Virus record (IMG/VR): IMGVR_UViG_3300035674_000008 | Span: 1 to 38,544 of that record | Strand: one strand, 5' to 3' | Length of the DNA: 38,544 nucleotides | Source of the DNA: a virus | Shown: positions 26,821-34,903 of the stretch, piece by piece | Position numbering within the stretch: the first letter of the stretch is position 1 | Layout of the letters: every line of letters starts with the position of its first letter | Made by a program: the position numbers and the translations under genes | Notes under the pieces: model-generated | The model's database searches: none | What the model was told of the DNA's origin: nothing | What the model saw: only the letters and a program-made list of their open reading frames with translations

Positions 26821-28347
26821 GTGAGCGTGCTCGACCGGCCCCTGTCGGCATGGGAGCAAGCAGCCCGCGAGTTCGAGGCGCCGCAGCGCCGGTGGGCGTC
26901 ACCCCTGGACATGGCGCAGCAGCTGGACCCGACGATCGTCCGCACCCCCGCGCTGGAACTCATCAACCGAGCTTTGGTCGACGTGGCCGAGGGCCGCGAA
27001 GACCGCCTGATGATCTCGATGCCGCCGCAGGAGGCGAAGAGTTCCACAGCGTCGTACCGGTTCCCGACGTGGCTGCTCGCCGATGTCGACCCGGACATGC
27101 GCATCGTGATGATCTCGTATTCGGATGAGATCGCCCGCCGGTGGGGCTCCGACGTCAAGCGGGACTTCGAGACGTACAACGGCGACGACGACACCGTGGA
27201 CCTCGGGGTTCGGCTGCGCGCCGACTCCCGGGCTGCCGGCCGCTGGCAGGTCGAGGGCCGCAAGGGCGGCATGTTCTGCGCGGGCGTGGCCGGTTCCGTG
27301 ACGGGCCGCCCTGCGGAGCTCATCATCATCGATGACCCCATCAAGGACCTTGAGCAGGCGCAGTCGCCGGTCTACCGCGAACGCTTCCAACGTTTCTGGC
27401 AAGGCGTCGCCGTCCCCCGCCTCGGCCCTGGCGCCAAGGTCGTGTTGATCCAGACGCGCTGGCACGAAGAGGACGCGGCGGGCTGGCTGCTGCAGAACGA
27501 AGGCGACCGTCGCCAAGGCGGACGTTGGAAGGTCATCAACATCCCGGCTCAGGCCGAGGATGAGGACGACCCACTCGGCCGTAAGCCCGGCGAGTACATG
27601 ATCTCAGCGCGCGGTAACCGCGACTGGGAAGGCATCAAGCGCTCGGTGGGCTCGTACGTCTGGGCCAGTCTTTACATGGGTCGTCCCGCTCCCGCCGAGG
27701 GTGGGCTGTTCAAGCGGATGCACTGGCGCTACTGGTCGGGCTCCGGCACCCGCCTGCAGTTGGGCGGCCGGGAAGCGGACCTGCGCGACGCGTGGCGGTT
27801 CGCCACCGTCGACCTCGCCGCCTCCACTCGCACCTCCGCGGACTACACCGTCATCGCCGCGTGGGCGCGCACTGTCGCCGGCGACTTGGTCCTGCTCGAC
27901 ATGGTGCGGGCGCGGATCGGTGAGGCGCAGCACTTCGCGCACGCCGCCCCGCTGGTGCAGCGCTGGCAACTCGACACCGTGTTCATCGAGGCGTCGCAGT
28001 ACGGCACCACGCTGGTGCGGGAGGCCACCCACCAGGGTGTGCCGATCACTCCCATCCAGGCCGAGAGCGACAAGTTCTCCCGGGCGCTGCCCTACTCGGC
28101 GTGGGTGTCGTCGGGGCGGGTGTGGCTGCCGGCCGGGGCGCACTGGCTGGACGCCTGGACGAACGAGCACGCCGCGTTCCCTGCGGGCCAGCACGACGAC
28201 ACCGTGGATGTGGGGTCGCTTGGGGTGCGGGTGGCTGTCACCCGGGCAGCCCCGACGGCGTTCACGGCCGCGGCGAGGACCCCGGTCCGGGAGCCGGTGC
28301 ACGACGAGTTGCGGCCTTCCGGCGTGGACTTCTTCAGCGTGATGTGA
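26821..28347 (+). CDS. terL: Terminase large subunit
   Basis: This is a 508-residue product from a GTG. The ATPase has P-P-Q-E-A-K73-S-S as Walker A, where the usual motif ends G-K-S, and L-I-I-I-D171-D-P as Walker B, with an I-Q-T-R-W-H-E-E coupling segment. The nuclease domain shows T-V-D331-L-A-A-S, F-I-E390-A-S and H-D-D460-T-V-D, the RNase H-like metal ligands. It cuts concatemers and drives DNA into the prohead. It starts the head operon together with the small subunit. Confidence 0.93.
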   Translation: MSVLDRPLSAWEQAAREFEAPQRRWASPLDMAQQLDPTIVRTPALELINRALVDVAEGREDRLMISMPPQEAKSSTASYRFPTWLLADVDPDMRIVMISYSDEIARRWGSDVKRDFETYNGDDDTVDLGVRLRADSRAAGRWQVEGRKGGMFCAGVAGSVTGRPAELIIIDDPIKDLEQAQSPVYRERFQRFWQGVAVPRLGPGAKVVLIQTRWHEEDAAGWLLQNEGDRRQGGRWKVINIPAQAEDEDDPLGRKPGEYMISARGNRDWEGIKRSVGSYVWASLYMGRPAPAEGGLFKRMHWRYWSGSGTRLQLGGREADLRDAWRFATVDLAASTRTSADYTVIAAWARTVAGDLVLLDMVRARIGEAQHFAHAAPLVQRWQLDTVFIEASQYGTTLVREATHQGVPITPIQAESDKFSRALPYSAWVSSGRVWLPAGAHWLDAWTNEHAAFPAGQHDDTVDVGSLGVRVAVTRAAPTAFTAAARTPVREPVHDELRPSGVDFFSVM

Positions 28348-28365
28348 GCCGGTCGGGGGTGGCCC

Positions 28366-30417
28366 ATGCCCGCCCTGCCCACCCGGACCCTCGGCCACGT
28401 CGACGACAGCACCTACGGTGCGCTGCTGTCCGACGCGCTCGAACACGTCGGCGACGTGCAGTGGCCGACGTCGACGCGCACGTATTCGATGATGCGCCGC
28501 GATCCGCAGCTCACCGGTGTGGTCGACGCCTATCAGCTGTTGGTGCGGCGGGCTTCGTGGACGCTGGACCCGGCGGGCTGCCGGCCGGAGGTGTGCCGTC
28601 TCGTCGCCGACGACTTGGGCCTGCCGCTGGCCGGTCAGGACCAGCCGGGTGCGGCGCGGGTGCGTGGCGTGTCGTGGCGTGAGCACCTGCGGATGGTCAC
28701 CGAGTCGTTCGTGTTCGGCCACTACGGCTTCGAGCTCGAAGCCGACGTGTCCAGCGGTCAGGCGCGCCTGGCCGGGCTGTGGGAGCGGCCGCCGCACACG
28801 ATCAGCCGGATCCACGCCGACGGGAAGACCGGCGCGCTGAAGGGCGTCAGCCAGACCCCGGCGTGGAAGGAAGGCGCCCCGGAGATCCGCGCGGAACATC
28901 TGGCGTGGTACTGCTTCGACAAGGGTGTCGGCTGGACCGGCACGAGCCTGCTGCGTCCCGGATTCGGACCGTGGCTGATTAAGCGGGAGCTTCAAGCCGC
29001 GCTGGCCACCGGGTCACGACGGTTCTCAATGGGCGTCCCCCTGGTGGAGTGGGCGACGGATGCCCGCCCGACCCCGGAGCAGCACGCGCAGGCCCACGCG
29101 GTCGCGTCCGCGGCCCGGGGCGGTGAGACCGCCGGCGCCGCCCTCCCCCCGGGCGCCCGCCTGGTGCTGGCCGGGCTGCAAGGCTCCGTGCCCGACACGC
29201 TCGGGTTCCTCAAGTGGATCGATTCCCAGCTGTCCGGCATGGCCCTGGCCCGGTTCATGGACCTGGGCGAGTCGTCCAACGGCTCCCGCGCCCTCGGTGA
29301 GAGCTTCGTCGAGTTCTTCACCCTCGCCGTGCAGACCGCCGCCGACGACATTGCCGAGGTCGCCACGAGGCAGGTGGCGGCGCGCCTCGTCGAGTGGAAC
29401 TACGGACCCGACGAGCCCGTCCCGGCCGTCCGGGTCGCTGACGTGCGGTCCCGGCGTGAGGTGACCGCGGAGGCGCTGAAGACTCTGCTGGACTCCGGCG
29501 GGCTGTCGTCGGATCCCGGCCTGGAGGAGTACATCCGGCGGGAGTGGCGGCTGCCGCAGCGCGAGCAGGCGTCGCCGCCCGCGCCAGTACCGACGCCGTC
29601 TCCCGCTCCGCCCGTGGCGGCATCACGCCCGCGGTCGAAGCGCCGGCAGCCGTCAGGGCAGATGGCCCTGTTCGCCGCCGCGGAGGACCCCGACCCGGCC
29701 CCGGACTACGCGCAGATCCAAGCCCAGTGGGAGCAGGCCAAAGCGGACCTGCTCGCGCAGTGGCCGGTTGCGGCGCAGCCGGTGGTGGATGAGCTCGTTC
29801 AGCAGGCCGAGGGCGCCGTGGAAGCCGACGACCTCGGCCTGCTGGGCGCCCTCGCGGTGTCGGCGGGTGTGGTGGCGGCGGTGTCGCTGCTGATCGGCGA
29901 CGCGGGTGTGGGTTTGGCGGTGGAGGCGGCGGCGGGTGTGGTGGCTGAGGCCGCCGCGCAGGGTGTCACCGTCGCCGCCCCGGACACGCCTGGCGCCGAG
30001 CGGGTGCGGCAGACCGCGGACGCGGTGGCCGCGGTGATCGCCGCCGGGTACGCGTCCGGTGCCGCACGGGCGGCGTTGCAGGTTGCGGGCGCGGACCGGG
30101 ACACGGTGAGTGCCGCGGTCCGGGCGCACCTGGACGAGCTCGGCACGTCCGTCAACGGGCTCGTCGGGGACAACGTGGGCGCGCTGCTGTCGGCGGCGCA
30201 GAACGCCGGACGCCTCGCCGTTCTTGAGGCGGCGCCCGCTGCCACCTACAGGGCTGTAGAGGTCAACGACAAGAGTCGATGCGGCCCTTGCTCGGAGATC
30301 GCGGACACCGAATTTGCCAGCCTCGCCGAAGCCGTCGCCGCATATCCCGCCTCGGGGTTCCGCGACTGCGACGGAAAGGGCCGCTGCAGAGGCTTCCTTT
30401 TTCCGCTGTTCACCTGA
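28366..30417 (+). CDS. Portal protein fused to a MuF-like head morphogenesis domain
   Basis: This is a 683-residue product. Residues 1-400 have the DUF935/Mu gp29-type portal layout (S-M-M-R-R-D-P-Q-L, W-R-E-H-L-R-M-V-T-E-S-F-V-F-G-H-Y-G-F-E, G-E-S-F-V-E-F-F-T-L-A-V-Q-T). A Pro/Ser/Arg-rich linker of about 35 residues follows. The C-terminal 240 residues are helical and end in a MuF signature: V-N-D-K-S-R-C639-G-P-C642, Y-P-A-S-G-F-R-D-C-D-G-K-G-R-C-R-G. In most phages these are separate genes. The portal forms the DNA entry ring, and the MuF part is usually a minor capsid or injected protein. Confidence 0.85.
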   Translation: MPALPTRTLGHVDDSTYGALLSDALEHVGDVQWPTSTRTYSMMRRDPQLTGVVDAYQLLVRRASWTLDPAGCRPEVCRLVADDLGLPLAGQDQPGAARVRGVSWREHLRMVTESFVFGHYGFELEADVSSGQARLAGLWERPPHTISRIHADGKTGALKGVSQTPAWKEGAPEIRAEHLAWYCFDKGVGWTGTSLLRPGFGPWLIKRELQAALATGSRRFSMGVPLVEWATDARPTPEQHAQAHAVASAARGGETAGAALPPGARLVLAGLQGSVPDTLGFLKWIDSQLSGMALARFMDLGESSNGSRALGESFVEFFTLAVQTAADDIAEVATRQVAARLVEWNYGPDEPVPAVRVADVRSRREVTAEALKTLLDSGGLSSDPGLEEYIRREWRLPQREQASPPAPVPTPSPAPPVAASRPRSKRRQPSGQMALFAAAEDPDPAPDYAQIQAQWEQAKADLLAQWPVAAQPVVDELVQQAEGAVEADDLGLLGALAVSAGVVAAVSLLIGDAGVGLAVEAAAGVVAEAAAQGVTVAAPDTPGAERVRQTADAVAAVIAAGYASGAARAALQVAGADRDTVSAAVRAHLDELGTSVNGLVGDNVGALLSAAQNAGRLAVLEAAPAATYRAVEVNDKSRCGPCSEIADTEFASLAEAVAAYPASGFRDCDGKGRCRGFLFPLFT

Positions 30418-30428
30418 TCGGAGCGCAC

Positions 30429-30641
30429 GTGCGCAACCTCGAAGGGCGCCACCCCGGCACGGCAGGGATCGCCCGGTTCTTCACCTACGAACACCTCCCC
30501 CAGCATCTGCAGGCCACGTCGAAGGCATGCCACGACCTCGCCGACCAGATGATCGGCGACCTGCCCGACCGCCCCGAGCTGACCGCGGGGCTGCGCAAGC
30601 TCCTCGAAGCCAAGGACTGCTTCGTCCGCGCCGCTCTCTAG
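30429..30641 (+). CDS. Acb2/Tad1-hairpin-like protein, candidate cyclic-nucleotide sponge
   Basis: This is a 70-residue product from GTG 30429. It consists of F-F-T-Y20-E-H-L-P-Q-H-L-Q followed by a helix (S-K-A-C-H-D-L-A-D-Q-M-I), a P-D-R-P-E turn and a second helix (L-T-A-G-L-R-K-L-L-E-A-K-D-C-F-V-R). The F-x-Y plus helical hairpin, and the A/G-L-x-x-L-x-x-A-K end, match phage Acb2 (T4 Vs.4-type) and related small proteins that sequester CBASS signals. The match is from memory and the protein is short, so function is inferred. It lies between the portal and the 2H/protease gene in the head operon. Confidence 0.6.
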   Translation: MRNLEGRHPGTAGIARFFTYEHLPQHLQATSKACHDLADQMIGDLPDRPELTAGLRKLLEAKDCFVRAAL

Positions 30642-30653
30642 AAGGGGGTGGCT

Positions 30654-32471
30654 GTGGCTGACCAGCCGAAGACGAAGGGCATGGTCGCCCTCGTCCCCAC
30701 CGAGGCGGACGCCGCGCGCCTCGCCACTGAGGGCGGCCTACCGGCCGGCGAGCTGCACCTGACGCTCCTGTTCCTCGGCGACGCCGACGACTGGGACGAC
30801 GACGCCCGGACGGCGCTCGTCGAAGCAATGCGCGGCCTCGAACGGTCCGGCGTGGTCAACGGAGACGCGTTCGCGCTGTCCGTCTTCAACCCGGGCACCG
30901 ACGAACGGGACACCTGCATCGTCCTCGGCGTCGGCGGGACAGCCGTGGACGACGCCCACACCGCCGCCGTGGGCGCAGCCCCACCAGACAGCCTGCCGGA
31001 GCAACACCAGCCGTGGGCGGCGCACGTCTCCCTGATCTACACCGATGACCTGTCGAAGCTGGCCGAGCTCGTTGACCGCACCGGCCCGATCGTGTTCGAC
31101 CGGATCCGGGTCGCGTTCGCCGACACCGTCACTGACATCCCTCTCGCCTCCCAGGCGGACGACGCTGCCCCGGAGGCGCGCGTGAATCCCTTCCTGCGTA
31201 ACCCGTCCGCGTACAAGCGGACCCCGATCCGCGCCGAGCTGCCGACGGCGAAGTCCGGCCCGGCCGGCGTCGTGACGCTGCGCCTGTACGACCCGATCGA
31301 CGACTGGGGCGCCGACTGGGGCGTGTCCGCGAAGGAGTTCGCCGCGGTCCTCGATGCCCTCCCCGACGACACCCGCGAAATCCGGCTGCTGATCAACTCG
31401 CCCGGCGGGAACGTCTGGGACGGCCTCGCCATCCTGAACACGCTGCGGTCTCACCCGGCCCGCTTCGTCGCCGTGGTGGAAGGCATCGCCGCGTCGGCGG
31501 CGTCGTTCATCGCCGCGGGCGCCGACGAGCTGACGATGATGCCGAACGCGCGCCTCATGATTCACCGGGCCTGGGGCGGCTGCATCGGCAACGCCGTCGA
31601 CATGGAAAAGATGTCCGCCGACCTGGCCGGCGAAGACCAGAACCTCGCCTCGATCTACGCCGCCAAGGCCGGCGGGACGGCCGAGGAGTGGCTGGCCCGC
31701 ATGACCAGCGAGACCTTCATCTCCGCCGACGAGGCCGTCGAGCTGGGCCTCGCGGACAGGATCGTCGAGCCCCCGCCGGGCGCGAAGGACGCGGTTGCGG
31801 AGGCGAAGGCCCGCTTCGACCTGTCGGTGTTCCAGAACCGGGCCAGCATGCCCGGCTCCCCTGCGGGGTCCGCACCGACGGCCGACCCGCCAACCCATCC
31901 GGCCGCCCCCGGCGCCGTCACCGAACTCCCGGCCGCCGAGCCGGAGCCCACAACCGAGAAAGAGGAGGACCCTGTGTCCGACGATCTGAGCGAGGTCAGC
32001 TCGCGGCTCGGCCTCGCAGACGACGCCGACATGGTCGCCATCCTGGCCGCCGTGGACGCGCTGAAGGCCCAGGCCGAAACCCCCGCCGAGCCGGTCGCGG
32101 CCGTCGAAACCGAGGCGGTGAAGCAGGAGGCCGACGAGCTCCGCAAGGAGGTCAGCGTCCTGGCGTCCACGGTGCAGTCGATGTCGGCGAAGCTCGCCGC
32201 GTCGGAGGCCGAGAAGGCCGCCGGCATCAAGGCCAGCGTCCTGGACGAGGCGCAGCGCCTCGGCAAGTTCGCCCCGGCTGACCGGGCGACGTGGGAGGCC
32301 GACTACGACGAGGCGCCGGGTGCGATCACCCGCCTGCTGAACCGGATCGAGCCCGGCACCGCCGTGCCGATCCGCGCGAAGGGCGAGGTCGGCGACGCCG
32401 AGCCGGACGTCGACCAGGCCCGCATCGCCGAGATCGACAGCATCTTCTCCGTCAAGCCGAAGGGGAACTGA
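30654..32471 (+). CDS. 2H phosphoesterase - ClpP-like head protease - scaffold fusion
   Basis: GTG 30654 is placed six bases after GAAGGGGG; GTG 30648 overlaps that site. Of 605 residues, about 1-165 form a 2H phosphoesterase domain with E-L-H35-L-T37-L and A-A-H124-V-S126-L, the paired H-x-T/S motifs. About residues 205-375 are a ClpP/S49-type protease (I-N-S-P-G-G-N-V, G-I-A-A-S281-A-A-S as serine elbow, M-I-H304-R-A-W-G). The last 170 residues are a Glu/Ala coiled coil typical of scaffolding. The protease processes the prohead. The 2H domain may cut 2'-5' or cyclic phosphodiester bonds. Confidence 0.85.
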   Translation: MADQPKTKGMVALVPTEADAARLATEGGLPAGELHLTLLFLGDADDWDDDARTALVEAMRGLERSGVVNGDAFALSVFNPGTDERDTCIVLGVGGTAVDDAHTAAVGAAPPDSLPEQHQPWAAHVSLIYTDDLSKLAELVDRTGPIVFDRIRVAFADTVTDIPLASQADDAAPEARVNPFLRNPSAYKRTPIRAELPTAKSGPAGVVTLRLYDPIDDWGADWGVSAKEFAAVLDALPDDTREIRLLINSPGGNVWDGLAILNTLRSHPARFVAVVEGIAASAASFIAAGADELTMMPNARLMIHRAWGGCIGNAVDMEKMSADLAGEDQNLASIYAAKAGGTAEEWLARMTSETFISADEAVELGLADRIVEPPPGAKDAVAEAKARFDLSVFQNRASMPGSPAGSAPTADPPTHPAAPGAVTELPAAEPEPTTEKEEDPVSDDLSEVSSRLGLADDADMVAILAAVDALKAQAETPAEPVAAVETEAVKQEADELRKEVSVLASTVQSMSAKLAASEAEKAAGIKASVLDEAQRLGKFAPADRATWEADYDEAPGAITRLLNRIEPGTAVPIRAKGEVGDAEPDVDQARIAEIDSIFSVKPKGN

Positions 32472-32473
32472 CC

Positions 32474-32833
32474 GTGGCCGAGTACACCGCGCCGATCCCT
32501 TCCGCGCACGCCTACACCCTGACCGCGTCCGCCGCCGTCACCGGCGGCCGCGCGGTCGCCGTCTCGGGCAACGGCACCGTCGCCCACGCCGGTGCCGCCG
32601 CCCCGAACGTGGTCGGCGTCGCCTCCGTCGACATCCCCGCCAACGGCGAAGGCAAGGTCGACCTGCGTGGCCCCGTCCACGAGGCCACCGCCTCGGGCGC
32701 GATCACCGCCGGGGACCGCGTCAACGCCGCCGCGAACGGCACCGTCGCCACCGGCGCCGCCGCGTTCACGAACATCGGCATCGCCCTCACCACCGCCGCC
32801 GACGGCGCGCTGGTCCGCTACGTCGGCCTCTGA
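32474..32833 (+). CDS. Head decoration protein (DUF2190-like)
   Basis: This is a 119-residue product from GTG 32474, two bases after the protease-scaffold stop. The sequence is beta-rich and Ala/Gly/Val heavy: V-T-G-G-R-A-V-A-V-S-G, V-V-G-V-A-S-V-D-I-P, and I-T-A-G-D-R-V-N-A-A-A-N-G-T-V. This is typical of DUF2190 capsid cement proteins. It lies between the scaffold and the major capsid gene, as such proteins do, and would bind the expanded head surface. Confidence 0.8.
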   Translation: MAEYTAPIPSAHAYTLTASAAVTGGRAVAVSGNGTVAHAGAAAPNVVGVASVDIPANGEGKVDLRGPVHEATASGAITAGDRVNAAANGTVATGAAAFTNIGIALTTAADGALVRYVGL

Positions 32834-32868
32834 TCCGGGCCTGAAGACAAACAAGGAGCTGATCTTTC

Positions 32869-33801
32869 ATGCCCGGTTCTTACCCCGGCGCTGCGGCCAC
32901 CCTCTCGGGTGTCCTCCTCCAGATCGACACCCTGCTCAACTCGCCCACGCTGATTCGCCGGCGGCTGCAGACCCTCGGTGATCTGCGGTTCGCCGCGGAC
33001 CAGATCCTCACCGGCCGGTACCGCTCCAGCGGCGGTGCGGTGATGGGTGAGCAGAACGAGCCGCTGTTCACCAACCGCCCCGTCGAGGCTGTGGCGCCGG
33101 GCGCGGAGTACCCGTTCGCGAACGTGACGCGCGGTGTGCCGACGCTGCAGGCGGTGAAGAAGTGGGGTCAGGCGGTCGAGCTGACCGACGAGCGGATCAA
33201 GCGGTACGTGAACGGTGGTGACGAGGTCGACCGGATTTTCCGGCTGGTCATCAACTCGGTCATCAAGAAGGTCGACGCCCTCGCGATCGCGAAGATCGCG
33301 TCGAACGTGTCGGCCACGCAGCCCGCGTCGGCGGGTTGGGCGAACTCGTCGGCGACGATCCTGCGGGACATCGAGCGTGCCCGCGCCGCCGTCGTCGACC
33401 TCGACATGGGGTTCGTGCCCGACACGATCCTGATGAAGACCACCCGCTACGCCGACATGATCACCGACGAGAAGGTGAACACGCTGCGGCGTCGGGAGAC
33501 CACCGACAACCCGATCTACGGCGGCGCGGTGGACACGTTCGCCGGCCTGAAGGTGGTCACGACGTCGGCGGGCAACCTCCCGACCGACGACGTCTGGCTC
33601 ATCGACAGCAACCAGCTGGGCGGCATGGCCGACGAGGCCGAGGTCGACCCCGGCTACACCGTCGCCGAGCAGGCCGTGCAGATCCAGTCCGAGCGGATCC
33701 CGCGCCGCGACAAGTGGGACCTGTGGGGCCGACGCATCACCGTGCCCGTCGTCAACGAGCCCGGTGCCGCCATCCGGATCACCGGCACGAACGCCGCCTG
33801 A
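32869..33801 (+). CDS. Major capsid protein, HK97 fold
   Basis: This is a 310-residue product from an ATG with AAGGAG upstream. The sequence has features of actinophage HK97-type capsid proteins: an N-arm with L-L-N-S-P-T-L-I-R-R-R-L, E-Y-P-F-A-N-V-T-R-G, W-G-Q-A-V-E-L-T-D-E-R, and a C-terminal P-domain strand (R-R-D-K-W-D-L-W-G-R-R). No long cleavable delta domain is present, in keeping with a separate scaffold in the upstream fusion. It is the dominant virion protein. Confidence 0.9.
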   Translation: MPGSYPGAAATLSGVLLQIDTLLNSPTLIRRRLQTLGDLRFAADQILTGRYRSSGGAVMGEQNEPLFTNRPVEAVAPGAEYPFANVTRGVPTLQAVKKWGQAVELTDERIKRYVNGGDEVDRIFRLVINSVIKKVDALAIAKIASNVSATQPASAGWANSSATILRDIERARAAVVDLDMGFVPDTILMKTTRYADMITDEKVNTLRRRETTDNPIYGGAVDTFAGLKVVTTSAGNLPTDDVWLIDSNQLGGMADEAEVDPGYTVAEQAVQIQSERIPRRDKWDLWGRRITVPVVNEPGAAIRITGTNAA

Positions 33802-33812
33802 GGGGACTGACC

Positions 33813-34358
33813 ATGGCTGAGCAGTATCAGGTCGTCGGCGCGCTCGCCGACTTCACCGTCTCCGACGACGAGGGCAACGCCCAGAAGATCACCTTCTACA
33901 AGGGCAGCGTCGTGCCCCCGGGCGTCCCGCAGAACGAACTCGACCACAACCTGTCGGTGCGGCTCATCGCCCCGATGGGCTCCCCGGAGGAGGCGGTCCC
34001 GGCGATGACGGGCCCGCTGGGCGACGGGCAGACGCGCGCCCCGGAGGGCAACGCCCTGGCCGAGCCGGTGCCGGTGCAGTCGGCGCCGGTGGCGGTGTCG
34101 CCGATGGTGGCGACGGACGAGCAGGTGCAGGCGGGCGCGGTCGTCGCGACCGAGCAGTCGACGGGTGGCGTATCGGATGCGGAGCGGCAGGCGGCGCAGC
34201 AGAAGCTGGCCGCGCTCAACGGTGAGGCCCCGGACGGCCGCCACTCGAAGGCGGTCCACGTCGAGTACCTGGTGAGCCAAGGGTATTCGTACGACGAGGT
34301 CTCCAAGCTGGACTCCGCCGCGGTCAAGGATATGACGAAGCAGGTTTCGCAGTCCTGA
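33813..34358 (+). CDS. Unknown protein after the capsid gene
   Basis: This is a 181-residue product from an ATG with AGGGGA upstream. The N-terminal 50 residues are a small beta domain (I-T-F-Y-K-G-S-V-V-P-P-G-V). The middle is low complexity (Ala/Val/Pro/Gln), and the C-terminal 60 residues are helical (S-D-A-E-R-Q-A-A-Q-Q-K-L, D-E-V-S-K-L-D). The position next to the capsid gene suggests a virion or assembly protein. No family is recognised. Confidence 0.6.
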   Translation: MAEQYQVVGALADFTVSDDEGNAQKITFYKGSVVPPGVPQNELDHNLSVRLIAPMGSPEEAVPAMTGPLGDGQTRAPEGNALAEPVPVQSAPVAVSPMVATDEQVQAGAVVATEQSTGGVSDAERQAAQQKLAALNGEAPDGRHSKAVHVEYLVSQGYSYDEVSKLDSAAVKDMTKQVSQS

Positions 34359-34368
34359 CGTAGTCGTG

Positions 34369-34402
34369 GGGCCGGTCGTCCAACGCCCCGGACGGCCGGC
34401 CC
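34369..34402 (+). terminator. Long hairpin after the capsid unit
   Basis: GGGCCGG (34369-34375) and CGTCC (34377-34381) pair with GGACG (34390-34394) and CCGGCCC (34396-34402), with one mismatch and an eight-base loop. A weakly T-rich stretch follows. It may attenuate transcription so that capsid genes are expressed above connector genes. Confidence 0.7.
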
Positions 34403-34469
34403 TACACCCCTTGTGTTTGTTGATGCCGCTTCGGGCGGCCATGTCGTGCTGCCCGAGGAGGGCCCTGTC

Positions 34470-34901
34470 GTGCCTGTTCGTATTTCCACCGCGGCCCGTA
34501 ACGCTGAGGTCGCTGCGGTCCGTGACGTGATCGACGCCGGTTCGGGTGCGGGCCGTCTGCGGATCTACTCCGGTAGCCAGCCCGCGGGCCCGGGTACCGC
34601 GCCGTCGGGGACGCTGCTGGTCGAGGTGGTCCTGAACGACCCGTCGTTCGGTGCGCCCGCGACGGGGACGATCACGGCGGGCCAGTCCCCCGCCCTGTCC
34701 GGCACCGGCCTGGCGGCTGGCACCGCGGGGTGGGCACGAATCGTGGATTCCACCGAGGCGGCCGGGACCGGCCTAGGCGTGGTCGACATGTCGGTGTCCG
34801 CGACGGGCGGCGGCGGTGACCTGCAGCTCGCCACCACCACCATCTCGGTGGGCCTGGCGGTGCCGGTCACCTCCCTGACCATCACCCAGCCCGCGAGCTG
34901 A
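34470..34901 (+). CDS. Beta-rich structural protein
   Basis: The frame is open from 34413, but GTG 34470 has GAGGAGG upstream and gives 143 residues starting V-P-V-R-I-S-T-A-A-R-N-A. The second half is Gly/Thr/Val rich with strand periodicity (T-G-T-I-T-A-G-Q-S-P-A-L-S-G). I recall this opening (V-P-V-R-I-S-T, I-D-A-G-S-G) from actinophage head regions. A decoration or fibre-like virion protein is likely; the exact role is unknown. Confidence 0.6.
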   Translation: MPVRISTAARNAEVAAVRDVIDAGSGAGRLRIYSGSQPAGPGTAPSGTLLVEVVLNDPSFGAPATGTITAGQSPALSGTGLAAGTAGWARIVDSTEAAGTGLGVVDMSVSATGGGGDLQLATTTISVGLAVPVTSLTITQPAS

Positions 34902-34903
34902 CC

